Source: Adineta ricciae (lineage: Eukaryota; Rotifera; Eurotatoria; Adinetida; Adinetidae). Taken from it: DNA of 64,000 nucleotides. How positions within the stretch are numbered: the first letter of the stretch is position 1; every line of letters begins with the position of its first letter. The DNA lies in contig CAJNOJ010000261.1 in assembly GCA_905250025.1 (NCBI GenBank), positions 1-64,000 of the forward strand, written 5' to 3'. Shown here piece after piece: positions 1-10,955 of the stretch. A program made the position numbers and the translations under genes. The notes below the pieces were generated by a model that saw only the letters and a program-made list of their open reading frames with translations, was not told where the DNA came from and made no database searches.

Positions 1-361
1 TACTTACAATTGATGTGTTATTTCTTGAAAAGTCCTTCAAAGATATTATTTTATTTCTCTTTCATGTTTTTTTTTTCTTGTCGTAATTATAAGGAATGAA
101 AGTAGAATGATTCGAAAAATTATGATTATCTTCATTGATCTTCCATCATATACTTAGCAGCTACAAAAGGAATTTGTTCATTGAATTCTAAATATATAGA
201 TGTTAATTTAAAGTTTGTTCACATCTCATATAATGTATTATTAGATTATTGATCAATGATAAGACACTACTTGTAATTTGAACTGTTTTCTGATAATCAA
301 AGGAGAAAAGTGAGAGATCATCTCTGAAACTTATCTTTTCCTTCATTGATATTCATTATTT
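1..361. other. AT-rich left edge, no gene recognised
   Basis: No convincing coding sequence is visible. The minus-strand LDLR-A/EGF relic to the right may have had further 3' exons here, because its reading frame stops just as a new Cys-rich EGF-like stretch begins, but no exon could be joined. Confidence 0.4.
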
Positions 362-2760
362 CTATAGAATTTTATCAATGTGTGAAAGGAACATTATTAA
401 ATAAGGCTTCACTTCTCTACAGTAACGAGAACTTGCATATTGACATTGATGAGTTGAACATGTGGATGTTTTATGATAATTTAACAGTGGAATGTCTACA
501 AAGAATGCTAAACGATGAACAGGTAAGAAGAGAAATTTGACAAGATAAAGAAAACTTCCTCGATATGTGAGAGAAGATTTCTCATAGATATCGATATGTA
601 TTGAATAATTTCTATTCATATCTTTTGGTCGATTCGTATAAAATAAATGAAGATTAAATTTAATTTGACAATCTCGTAATGATAAATAAGTAAATTGTTC
701 ATAAGAATGAATAATTCGTTGATTTGTATCATCAATAAGTAAAACTAATATTGCAAATAGAATTTTCCATGATTCTGTTCGAACATGAAATCTTATTGAT
801 AAACTTAAACGTTGATTTTGATATTGACATTGATTACCGTAATAACCTAGTGGACAAAGACATGTACTTGTAGAAGAATCTGTTGATTTATTTAACCAAA
901 CACGTAAATCAAGACCATGGAGATAACGATGACTGTCAAGAAGACTAATGGGTTTGTATTCGGTGAACAGTTCAATGGTATTTTCTTCCTTTGTAGATGT
1001 TTCATGGAATCCTTCGATGATGAAATGTTTTATTCTCAGTTTTTCCTGTCTCACTGTATTTTTACATATAAATTTTTCAATATTTGAACTGACCACTTGA
1101 CCTTTCGGGCGACAAAGCTCATCACGCAGTAGTGTTGATCGATTCTGTAAACAAAATTGTTCATCATCGCCAAATGAACAATCTTTCTTTTCATCACATA
1201 ATTCATACGTTTCGAGACAATTCGGAGTGTCATTAATCATACAGTTAAATCCTCTTCGCATGAAATACTTCACTTCGACTTCACAGGCTTTTGGTTCATC
1301 AGTACCACCGAGACAATCGACTTTACCATCATTCAGCTTATGTTTTGATAAACAAGTAAATTCAAATGTTTTCTGCGTAACACATATTCGATATTCCGAA
1401 GAACAGTTAAACAATACTGGTAAGGAATCACATTCGATTTCATCTCGTCCATCTAAACAATTCCAAATTCCATCACAACGTGTATAAATATTATCACATT
1501 TCCATTGTTGACATTCAGTTTCATCTGTATGGTTTTGTCCATCGATTTCTATCGCACGTAATTCTTGAACATCATCACAAATAGCCAGAAAATATATCGC
1601 CGTCTGAATCTGAACCAATGTTTTGTATTCATTTTCATCTTCACAGAACGATTCATCGACATATCCACAATCACATTTACCATTTTAAATTGCTGTGTAA
1701 GGAACATACCGATTAGTGAAATGACATTTGTAATATCGATGTTTCAATTGTGCAAACAACTCGGCATTCGTATCTTCATAAATATTTTCATCATCATGAT
1801 ATAAGAACAATCGCGAATGCTGCTCATTAAACGATGAAATGAAATACATTTCGATGAATTCATGCATCGATAGATGTTTGTTTCATTACATCAATTCGTA
1901 GGAAAATTTTCTATTGGATTTATTTCTTCGAGTTGATTACAAATATCACTGAAGGGCAAATAATAGTGAGTTAATACCAAGCAGGAAAATATGTTGAAAT
2001 TTCTTTTGTGAATCGGAGAACTTTAAAACATGTTGTGTTTCGAATTGGCACATTTAATACAATACTGGACAAGTCAAAATGAAAAGATCTGTTTCAACTT
2101 AAATAAGGTAATATATAATCATTGACAAATTCTGCTCGATTATTTCTGTAAGCTGTATAAACATGTCTGAAGAACATTGGAATATTTGGAACATAAAGAG
2201 TATCTGGACAGTCTGTTTTATTGTAGATATACATTTTCTAACATCGTTCTGCATTCCCGGATGTTTTCGGTCGAGCAAACCTAAATAATATTGAAAAGCA
2301 GACCAACATTCATTTGATAAGGATTCATCTTTGGATGAAAAGATTAATTCAGATATTAAACTATGCCGTTCGAATACACACGATTGTGTTACAAATTCAT
2401 TTTCACATCTATAATCATCAGATCCAAATGTAGGTTCGGATGTGTACATTTGCAATAGACTTTTGACAAGTAGAATTTTTTTATCCGATCTGTCAATATA
2501 ATCAAAGTATTGTTCATCATCTCGAACGAATTCATAAGAAATACATTTTCATTCGGTTGGCATTCGTTGAATTCAAATTGCGAACAATGTTCTTCATCGG
2601 TATTCTCATTGAGACAATCAACTTTTCCATCACAAATCTTCGTCCAAACTAAACATATTGGTGAAAAACTTCGGTGACATTTAAAATATGTGTAACAAGT
2701 AAGATTATCAGAATATCTTTTATAATAACCACACGAATCATTTCATGTAATGACGAATAA
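362..2760 (-). pseudogene. Decayed LDLR class A / EGF extracellular protein
   Basis: Read 5' to 3' on the minus strand, fragments in several frames show Cys-rich LDL-receptor class A repeats. One ends in CDGKVDCLNENTDEEHC (about 2585-2660). Others lie at 1250-1540 with the C-D-G-x-W/K-x-C/D-C pattern. An EGF-like stretch with CLCPLGYYGNQC follows at about 830-880, then a domain that follows this EGF in bdelloid proteins of this type. The last open stretch (362-1618 and a little upstream) is about 420 codons. A TAA at 1685-1687 sits between the frame ending VPYTAI and the frame continuing NGKCDCGYVDE. A frame change lies near 2540, and upstream fragments are out of frame. In intact relatives this would be a secreted or membrane-attached ligand-binding ectodomain. 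With several lesions it is most likely a pseudogene, although short unrecognised introns could explain some breaks. Confidence 0.65.
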
Positions 2761-5700
2761 TTCTCATGGTAGTAATATAATTCGTATTGACTTGACACAT
2801 CGGTCTAAATTTTGGCAATGTACAATTGTAAAAGATTTGTTTTGATAAAGAAATATTCAATGAAAATCTTTTCAAGATCAAATTTTAAAAAAAGAATCCA
2901 ATTTGTGGTTTATTAGATGAATTCATTTGAGAAATTTTTGTTAAAAGAATATTTATTGTTGATGAAACTAAAAAAAGAAAATTAGATTTGATCAAAAAAA
3001 CCTCACTTACTGTTGTTGATGTCAATGTTTGATATGATGTTGAACTTTCATCTAAACAATCATCCATGTAATTCTAAAATTAATTTCAATAGATTATTTA
3101 ATTTATGACAAGAAAGATCCTTAATATTTTCATTGCATCTACCGAGATAAAATTGTTCTCTTTATATTTGAAACTGATTTTGTTTTCATGTGCTTATATG
3201 AACAATTGAATTGTTGGTTAAATATAAGAATTGAAACAAGATAATGCAATATCATCAATAGCATAAGAAAAAAGACAAAAAGAAAATGAACAAATCTAAA
3301 GAAAGAAAACAATCAACCTTTAATTTGATTAAATATTGAATTTTATTCAAGTAACACATCGATCAATCATTTTTCGTGTATCTTCAGTCCATTAGTTAAT
3401 GAGGAGAGTCAAATAAAACTAAAAGACCGAAAACAGACAAAAAAAAGAAATATAAGTCAAAATCAAATCGACCTAAGAAGGTCAACCACATTCGAGAAGA
3501 TACAGTTGAGTTGAGGAATGTGATTGATGTTTCCACATAGCAGCACCAATCATATTCATTTATTCAATTTATTTTATTTTTTCTATCTGTTTGATTTCTA
3601 ACGCAACATTGAATATGTGAAATAGACGACGAACGTGTTTTTATATGCGATTATTTCTCTTCCATAGAGAATATCGAGTATAATAAATAGAAATGCAAAT
3701 AAATGATACATATTTTATATAAATAGAATTATCTTTAGGGACAACTATTTTCTTTTTATTTAGAAAATGTTATCGATCAATGAAACATTTTTCTTATTAG
3801 CGAATCAATCATTTGAAGTAGAATCTAAATAAATATTCTGTGTTTTTAATATGAAAATTTGTCTGATCATCCATTTCATCATAACACGTGCAATTGAATT
3901 TTTTTTTCTGGGCCCTTTTATACTAATATTTTTTTCCATAGCGATATTATTCTTCTATTCTCATTTGGATCGTATAAATCTTGTGATAAAGAGTAATTGG
4001 TTACACATATGTCATTTAAATAGATATTTATTTATGTATGTATCGTTTTCCTCTACACATACCTTCAATTGGTCAATATCAACTGCATGTTAACATCTTT
4101 GAATTTTCTTCGTTGGTTAATCGAAGCTGCATCGATTCCATTCATCTTAATTTTTACTCTTTCTCAATATTGTTGCCATCGTATGATAGATTTTTTAGAA
4201 CTGTATCATATGTTGTACGTGTCTATGATCGTGATCAAAATAATTTTGTTTATGTTGATGCATTACGTCGAAAGTTATTCGGAGTTTTTTCTCAATAGAT
4301 TCCAAATATTTCTTATTAATATATTTTGTAATTGGTTTTCGAAATAAAATGTTTGCTAGAAATACATTGAATAGATTATCTTTCACTCATACTAGAAAAG
4401 AAAGAACTACGAGTTACTTAGTCACTTTTGCATTCTGTCACTGATACACGTTATCCGTTAGAGAGAATCGCGTATCTATTCATAATGTGATGCAATAGAG
4501 TGGAAAAAATGATTAGATGTGACAGTTGTGACGTGTATTTCTTCCATATGTATTGATATTTTTCTGTATTATTCTTTAAAAGATTTGAATAAATACCATT
4601 TGATAAATAATATTTAACTTGTTGACAAATATCTCAGGTCGTCAACTGGATAAATCGAATTCTGTCGGATGGATTCAAAACCCAGTGAAACACAGCGATC
4701 AGATTCAGTCGGTTATTTTCGGCATATTTCGATTACTTGTATTATTTTTCGTTGATATTCTCTTATCGGATTCACTAAATTCCGATCAGATCAACGTACT
4801 CGAAAATGATCAGATGATCCAATGAATAGAATATCTATAAACAATCAGAAGGATCTGGTGAATGAGCAAATACTAATATTTATTGTAATTAAGTAGGTGA
4901 AGAAGCTACTTTGTAGGGTTGAAAAGACACGAATTAATATTCACAGAATAATTCGCTTTGCGTTTCACACCGAGAAGTTCATGAGTTCCGACAGTTTCCA
5001 CTTATCAAATCATCACATCAACAGTAAAATCCAACAAAAATTTCTCGAACAACCAAAACTTATCGAATTCCAATATTTGATCTTTTTATTTGTAAATTTT
5101 CCGTTAATTGCTCATGCAATTTGGTGTTGTGTTATTCAATGGTCGTGTTTCACAATTCCCGATGGACAAGTCTAGAATCGTTTGGTTATCATTTGTTCAA
5201 TTACGTTTTCGATCGAATTTACATGAAAATTTCTGCCAAAACTTAATTTTTATATCAAAAATCGAAAAACTTTCGATAGAAAGGTCGGCGCTTGCAAATC
5301 TTGTTGCTCCAAAGCCATTTTTTACACAAGTTTACCATTACCCTTTTGATGAAGAGACGACTATCTAACGATTTTTAGACAACTTTTCTTCCACTATTCT
5401 TTCGAATATATTGACTAATAGTGAAGTGATGAACAACACTGACTCCACAAGAAAGATCTTTTCCATCTCGATATTCGAAGTATTTCGTTTCGTAGAATAT
5501 TTTCTGAGTTTTATTAGATAGTAAAGAGTGGAATCTGTGTTTTGTGGTACAGAGCAAAAGTCCTGTTAAAATTCTAATAACGGAATATGTACATCTGGAT
5601 CTTATTTAAGGTCTCCATAGAAAATGTGGACAGAAATAAAAATATCTAGAAGAGTGATTAGAGAGGTGTTGACTGATTCTTTTTTGATCTCAAACCAAAA

Positions 5701-6371
5701 CAATATATTTGCCAACAGCAGTAGTCTAATCGCTCCTAATCTGATGACCAAAAGAAGCGACGACTCAGAAATTCAATTTCAGGCGAAGTTTTTTTGCAAA
5801 CGACTGTAAATATGGTAGATGAGGATGAACCATATGAAGGCTAACGTGTATTATTCTATCATTTTAAACTCAGATCGGTTGCAGCTGAAGTTGACAAATT
5901 AAACTGATGAGCGCTTTGCTTTACTTTATCAACAATTTCTTTTCAACAAGGAGAGTTAATTTTAGAAACAGAAAAACTAAATGGTAAGAGAAGAAAATAT
6001 GGTCTAAATATAAAATAGACTTTTATCGATGATAGTACTTCGTTTCGTTTTTTTTCAAGCACTTTTTTGGTTAATATTTGAAAATTGCTCAATAAATTAA
6101 ACAAATTCATCGACAGAATGTGAAATGTCGTTTTTGTCCTTTTTCTTTTCTCATTTATTGTATACTATGACAGTAGTGACAGCGACACTTTTCCACTGTA
6201 AATGAAGTAAGACTGAAGAAATCCTGTCGAAATACACAATCTGATAGAAGAGAAAAGCTCTGTCTCCTCATGCTATTGTATCATAGTTTAGATAGTGTAA
6301 TGATATGAAAATTTTCGCAAGGTTCTCTTTACGATTCTTGTTCTTCGTATTCGAAAAAAGACAAAGTTTGG
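2761..6371. other. 3.6 kb without a recognisable gene
   Basis: Strongly AT-rich DNA. Several short open frames exist at 3851-5370 and 5624-5809, but none shows a family motif, a convincing splice pattern or a similar copy in this window. A minus-strand open frame at 2885-3067 contains a plausible 5' splice site and a pyrimidine-rich acceptor, but the joined frame stops. No RNA gene, TIR or tandem array was seen. Confidence 0.5.
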
Positions 6372-6429
6372 ATGGACCAAATTTCGATTACTCTGAAGTC
6401 TTATCAAAAAGATTTCTGTTTTTTGAAAC

Positions 6430-7658
6430 CGCCTGCCAGGGATGTCATTGACATCTACAGGGTCCCGGAGCTGCACGCAGCATTGGGAGGCGCCCCTGGG
6501 CTGCTGGTAGCCACAACGTCTTGTTGTCAGGCTAGCCCCCTATCAATGGGACATAAAACTTTACTGGCTAACGAAAAAGATCAAGAACAGTGCATCAACG
6601 CACGTAAAACAACGTTCTTCGGTGGATGGAATGTACGATCGTGTTTTCGAATGGCGAAGAAACAACTCATTATCAAACAACTGCAAAGACACCGCATACA
6701 AGTGGCTGCTCTGAGTGAAACGGCCATCTACGACACAGGTGTATCAACAGTGGGTGAATACACAATGGTTCATTCAGGTCTTACCAGCGAGAACAGGACA
6801 AGATCCGCACATGGAGTGGCCATCTGTCTTGGTAAACAAGCAACGATGGCGTGGAAAAACATCGGTGCCTTTTGGAAAGCAGTCAACGAACGAATCGTCA
6901 TGGTGCGACTACAGGGAACAGCGGTAAATGTCACGATCATCGCCGTATATTCTCCAGTCAATCCTAACGGTAACAAAACCGCCGCTACAGCATCAGACAA
7001 ATTCTATACCGATCTACAGCAAACGTTAAGTACGGTCCCATCAAAAGACCTCTTATTGATCATGGGTGACTTCAACGCGAGAATTGGAAAGCAACAGAAC
7101 TACACCAGTAATAATGTGGTTGGCCCACATACAACCGATCACATCAATGAAAATGGGCAACGACTGGTAGACTTTTGTGCAGCAAACGACCTCATCATTA
7201 CCAATACATTCTTCCAGCACAAACCCATACATCAAACCACCTGGATGCATCCTGGACACAAGAAATGGCACACACTCGACTACACTCTCGTCAATCGTAA
7301 GTTCAGATCGAGCGTTGAGGATGTGCGCGTGCACAGGGCGGCTGCAGGTACGATAGGAACGGACCATCACCTACTCGTGACCAAGCTCAAACTCCACCTG
7401 AAAAGCCGCAGAAAACGACAAAAACAACGATGTGGTCGTCTGGATAAAAAAAAGCTGAAAAATGGTGCCTGTATCGAAGCTTTCCAGGCCGAACTCATGA
7501 ATCGTTCATCAACAGCGGACCCAAATAACGTGACAATCAATGCGAGATACTCGGAATTCGCAACGCATATTAACAACATTGGCCAAAACATCTTCAAATT
7601 GGACGACAATAACCGAAAACAGAAGGAATGGCTGACCGATGAAATATTGGAAATCGTC
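6430..7658 (+). mobile_element. Non-LTR retrotransposon (LINE) fragment
   Basis: A block clearly richer in G and C than the flanks starts near 6430 and runs to a single N at 7659. It encodes the apurinic-type endonuclease (EEP) domain of a LINE. No reverse transcriptase, 3' tail or target-site duplication is present, because the next base after the N belongs to an unrelated NHL gene. The endonuclease type fits the RTE/CR1/jockey side of LINEs, but without the RT domain the clade cannot be set. The 5' boundary is inferred from the composition change only. Confidence 0.75.
6546..7658 (+). CDS. LINE ORF, endonuclease/exonuclease/phosphatase domain, 3'-truncated
   Basis: This would nick the chromosomal target site for target-primed reverse transcription. 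The start at 6546 (MGHKTLL) is preferred over an upstream in-frame ATG at 6372, because the upstream part crosses from AT-rich flank into the element. All EEP landmarks are present in order: Asn in GGWNVRS, catalytic Glu in LSETAIYD, the Asp/Asn pair in IMGDFNARIG, an Asp in HTLDYTLVN and the terminal Asp-His in GTDHHLL. After about 370 codons the frame reaches the N at 7659, just beyond a basic linker. The RT domain that should follow is absent, so the ORF as assembled is not a functional element. Confidence 0.8.
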
Positions 7659-7659
7659 N
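7659..7659. other. Single-N seam: LINE joined to NHL gene
   Basis: One ambiguous base separates the LINE ORF from an NHL-repeat exon in a different frame. Base composition changes sharply at the N. Similar single Ns occur at eight other positions, most of them at copy junctions, so this is probably an assembly join. Confidence 0.7.
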
Positions 7660-8793
7660 TCGTGGAATATTTCTCGATGAGAATAATTCAACTCTATTTG
7701 TTGCTGATTGTGGAAATAATCGAATACAGAAATTCCGCTTTGGTTCATTTCAAGGTGAAACAATTCTTTCGAATGGAACATTTGAACTGAATTGTCCCAA
7801 TGGAATCACATTGGATAATGAAGGTTTTGTATTTGTTGTTGATTCCAATAATCATCGAATCATCGGACAAAATTCCAATGGTTTTCATTGTTTGGTCGGA
7901 TGTAATCAATCAGCGGGTTCTAATCGAAATCAATTGAGTTCTCCGTCAAATCTTCAATTTGATTTATTTGGAAATATCTTTGTCGTTGATCAACAAAATC
8001 ACCGGATTCAAAAATTTGATTTGATTATCATTGCAGGACGTAAGTTGAAAGGAAAAATCCAAGAAACAAATCATTTTGAATTGTAAATTGTCTGGAACTG
8101 TTTCATTAGGAAAGTTTTCTAAGGATTTTGTCAAAATAAAGGAAAAAGTCTTGTTTTGTATGAAAGAAAACGTTGCTTTTGTAATTTCATTCTCATTTAG
8201 AAGATTTTGGGAAGAAAAAAAATCAAATTTTGAATTTGTGTTTGTTTTGTTTAGAATGGAAATCAACTGGAAATATGGCTGTTGCACGATATGGACATAC
8301 AGCATCGATTTTATCAAATGGAAAAGTTTTAATCACTGGTGGATACAATGGTGGTTATCTGAATAGTGCTGAATTGTATGATCCATCAACAGGCAATTGG
8401 ACAACAACTAGAACGATGAGTGTTGCACGATATGGACATACAGCATCGATATTATCAAATGGAAAAGTCTTAGTCACTGGTGGTGGTTATCTGAATAGTG
8501 CTGAATTGTATGATCCATCAACAGGCAATTGGACAACAACTGGAACGATGAGTGTTGCACGATATGGACATACAGCATCGCTTTTATCAAATGGAAAAGT
8601 CTTAGTCACTGGTGGAGACACTGGTAGTGGTTATCTGAATAGTGCTGAATTGTATGATCCATCAACAGGCAATTGGACAACAACTGGAAAGATGAGTGTT
8701 GCACGATATCAGCATACAGCATCGCTTTTATCTAATAAGACAATATTAGTGACAGGTGGATGTTGTTCTCTCAACAGTGCCGAATTGTATTGA
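7660..8793 (+). CDS. NHL-kelch propeller protein, 5' part missing
   Basis: Exon A (7660-8039) encodes NHL repeats with LFVADCGNNRIQKF and FVVDQQNHRIQKFD. Exon B (8255-8793) encodes four kelch repeats. GTAAGT at 8040 and TTTAG ending at 8254 bound a 215-nt phase-1 intron whose removal restores one frame (IIAG-QWKSTGNMAVARYG), so NHL and kelch parts belong to one transcript. The kelch repeats are of the bacterial type: ARYGHTASILSNGKVLVTGG followed by YLNSAELYDPSTGNWTTT. Both modules form beta-propellers used for binding. No enzymatic residues are seen. The protein starts directly at the seam at 7659, so the signal peptide and first repeats are not visible. It ends after SAELY in repeat four, fewer blades than the usual six or seven. 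The NHL part resembles the complete NHL gene at 58049. Confidence 0.75.
8275..8790 (+). repeat. Four tandem kelch-coding repeats
   Basis: Units start at 8275, 8416, 8548 and 8692, giving periods of 141, 132 and 144 nt (47, 44 and 48 codons). They are nearly identical at the DNA level, including synonymous sites, over the segments coding for VARYGHTAS and LNSAELYDPSTGNWTTT. Length variation is confined to the Gly-rich loop. Only the last unit is noticeably diverged. This points to recent tandem amplification or conversion between units. Confidence 0.85.
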
Positions 8794-9509
8794 TCGAAAG
8801 ACATGTTGAACTAGAATTTTTTTTCTTTTTCAAAGCAAAAACAAAAAATTGTGAAAATGGAAAACTTGTTGAGCTGAGAAAAGACTAAATAAATTGTGAC
8901 TGAAAAGATCTATTTTTCGTTTCTGTTTCAATTTCGAACGAAATCAACACGAAGAACTGGAAGGAAACAAATGAAGTTTTGATGAAAATGAATTTGAAAA
9001 GTTGATTTGTCAATAGAAAAAATTCTGTCGAAATTGATTTTATTTCGAAAAGAAACACAAATCTTTCTTTAATAATCTTTGCTTTCTTTCATGTAAAGAT
9101 GCAAAATGTGATGAATTAAAGCGAAACATTGGAATGGCTGAAGATTTTACATTATAATGAAGAATTTTTTGGAAAGATTTTCAATTTTTCATGTGAAAAG
9201 ACAAAAGGGATTGTGTTTTTCTCTTTTTGGTGAAAAGAAATTCTTCGATGAAAAGAGAATTAAGAAGAAAATCTATCTGAGTATTAATTCAATGATGAAT
9301 TTTGATCGTTTGAAAGCAAATTTGTCAACGATTTTTATCAAGAAAAATAAGTTTTTTTATGACAAATATGAAAGAGGATTTGTTTTCTCTTCGTTATATT
9401 TCCATTCATTTATGAAATTTCAAAAAATTCCTCCGGATTTTCTTCATTTTCTTCAAAAACCTCAGTCATTTAGTGCAAAGTCACTCTTTTTGACAACAGA
9501 CAATATTTA
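8794..9509 (+). other. Kelch 3' flank with unassigned open frame
   Basis: This stretch follows the kelch stop codon. A 117-codon open frame at 9157-9510 begins MKNFLERFSIFHVKRQ and is Lys/Phe-rich with no recognisable domain. A similar but shorter version (11382-11690) lies in the second copy, so the open frame is not well conserved in length. It may be noncoding. Confidence 0.35.
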
Positions 9510-9970
9510 AATATGCATATTGGTGTTTATTTAAACGCAGGATACTGGAAATTTGTCGTTGGAAAATACAAACTATTCATAAAGTGATTATCCGTTGTCA
9601 ATAACAAGAGATGCTTTTAACAACGAAAACGAATCAGATGTAATTTGCTGTTAATGATAATAGTTCAAATGTGTGAATGTATTTTATAATAATAGTAGTG
9701 GATGATTTTCTTCGCAAAGAGCTTGTAATGTTGGTCCTTCTCCGAGTTTTGGATATTGATAATGACAGAAAACTTGATATTCTAAGTAACAAATTCCGGC
9801 TTAAATATGTTCACTGTATTTTGAACACAGATGATTCAACATTTTCTTGGAGAAAAACTTGTGCAACTGGTTGTTTTCCGTGCTCATTGGCTGTTTATGA
9901 TCTTAACAATGACACAAATGGAGATATTATTGTTCCGAATATGATTACAATTCTTCGACAAAATTAGTAT
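9510..9970 (+). pseudogene. Decayed FG-GAP/VCBS-type repeat protein
   Basis: Degenerate repeats of the FG-GAP/VCBS type can be read. Examples are VLDIDNDRKLDIL and LAVYDLNNDTNGDIIVPN, both with the Asp-rich calcium-binding-like D-x-N-N-D-x-x-x-D-I pattern, and an earlier decayed segment around 9530-9660 (IGVYLNAGYWKFV). The frame is broken by stops before 9677 and ends at 9967. In intact proteins such repeats form integrin-alpha-like propellers and are often bacterial in style. No start or signal peptide is visible. A second copy at 11735-12100 has lost about 150 bp that this copy keeps. Confidence 0.55.
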
Positions 9971-10185
9971 TTTGTGTTCGAAGTTAATCAGACACTTGAT
10001 TTTTCTTTTTCTCTTCGCATGAATGCTGATTATGTTAAATAAGATTTTTCTATCGATAACTGAGAAGAAAATGATATAAAAATATTTTACAATAACAAAA
10101 TGAAAAGACCTTCATTATCATTTCGTTTATTAAAAATAAATATATTCAACAAATGAATTCTAATATGAGCTTTTCAATGTGATAA

Positions 10186-10428
10186 GCGTAGTGAAGTTGA
10201 TCATACAAATTGCTATGGAATCCAAAATATCATGTTGTTTTGTTGAAATTTAACAAAGAAAGCGATTTTCTTGGAATAAAAGCAATAACTCATCATGCTT
10301 CTCGTGAAAGTTCTACTGTTCAATGTTTGAAAATTGGTTGTGCAAAAACAAATGTTCCGTTTTTGAAAAGTTGTTTAGTTTGTTCTTGTGATACTAATCT
10401 ATGTTATCGGTTAAAAACTGAAACTTAG
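10186..10428 (+). pseudogene. Possible Ly6/uPAR-like domain remnant
   Basis: Two frames read a Cys pattern resembling the end of a Ly6/uPAR (three-finger) domain: HTNCYGIQN, then after a TGA and frame change QCLKIGCAKTN and CSCDTNLC. The closing C-x-C-D-T-N-L-C resembles the typical Ly6 terminus. No signal peptide, GPI signal or intact frame was found. Recognition is tentative. Confidence 0.3.
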
Positions 10429-10645
10429 TTTAATGTAAACAAATTCGAAAGACGAAAATCATAATATTACCGTTGAAACGTTTTTATGTATATGAAGTTT
10501 ACTAAAGATACATGTGACATCGTAATTCTCAAATGTCAGCACAATACTTAATAAACAGAAGTGATATTCTATGAAATACCAGATGATATTAATTCTTCTC
10601 TTTCTGTAATTCGAATATATATTTCAAAGAATGAAGAAAAACCTT

Positions 10646-10954
10646 TTAAAACGAAGATAAAACATGTTCATCTTTGATAAGTTGAATTCCATCTAATTGT
10701 TTAATAGAAATTTGGCCATCAACACAAACTTGTAGTTTAATCAAAGCACAATTCGATACTTTCCATCGAAATCCTTGTTGGTAATCAAAATGATATAAAA
10801 TCGTTCTTAGAACTCCTCCATGCGTTGAAAACAATACCGGATTGTTCAGATCAGATGAATGAGAGATAATCAATGAACGAATAACCTGGTAAATTCTTCG
10901 ATAAACATCCGAATAACTTTCAATATCTTCATTCCATTTAAAAGATAAATATTC
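10646..10954 (-). pseudogene. 3' fragment of histidine phosphatase gene
   Basis: Carries the true C-terminus of the histidine phosphatase better seen at 12382-13582. It runs from EEYLSFKWNED through the second catalytic histidine (STHGGVLR) to a stop after DEHVLSSF. The first base upstream is the N at 10955, after which kelch DNA begins, so the catalytic N-terminal part is missing. The region shared with 12382-12602 is nearly identical. Together the two pieces suggest one complete gene split over two assembly pieces. Confidence 0.7.
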
Positions 10955-10955
10955 N

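Noticed and set aside
3851-5370. Several overlapping open frames with hydrophobic stretches
   Set aside because: Short, overlapping in different frames, no conserved motif, no duplicate showing constraint. AT-rich DNA readily gives such frames.
9157-9510. 117-codon open frame with a similar frame at 11382
   Set aside because: Conservation is explained by duplication of the whole region. The frame ends at different points and codes biased Lys/Phe sequence without a domain.
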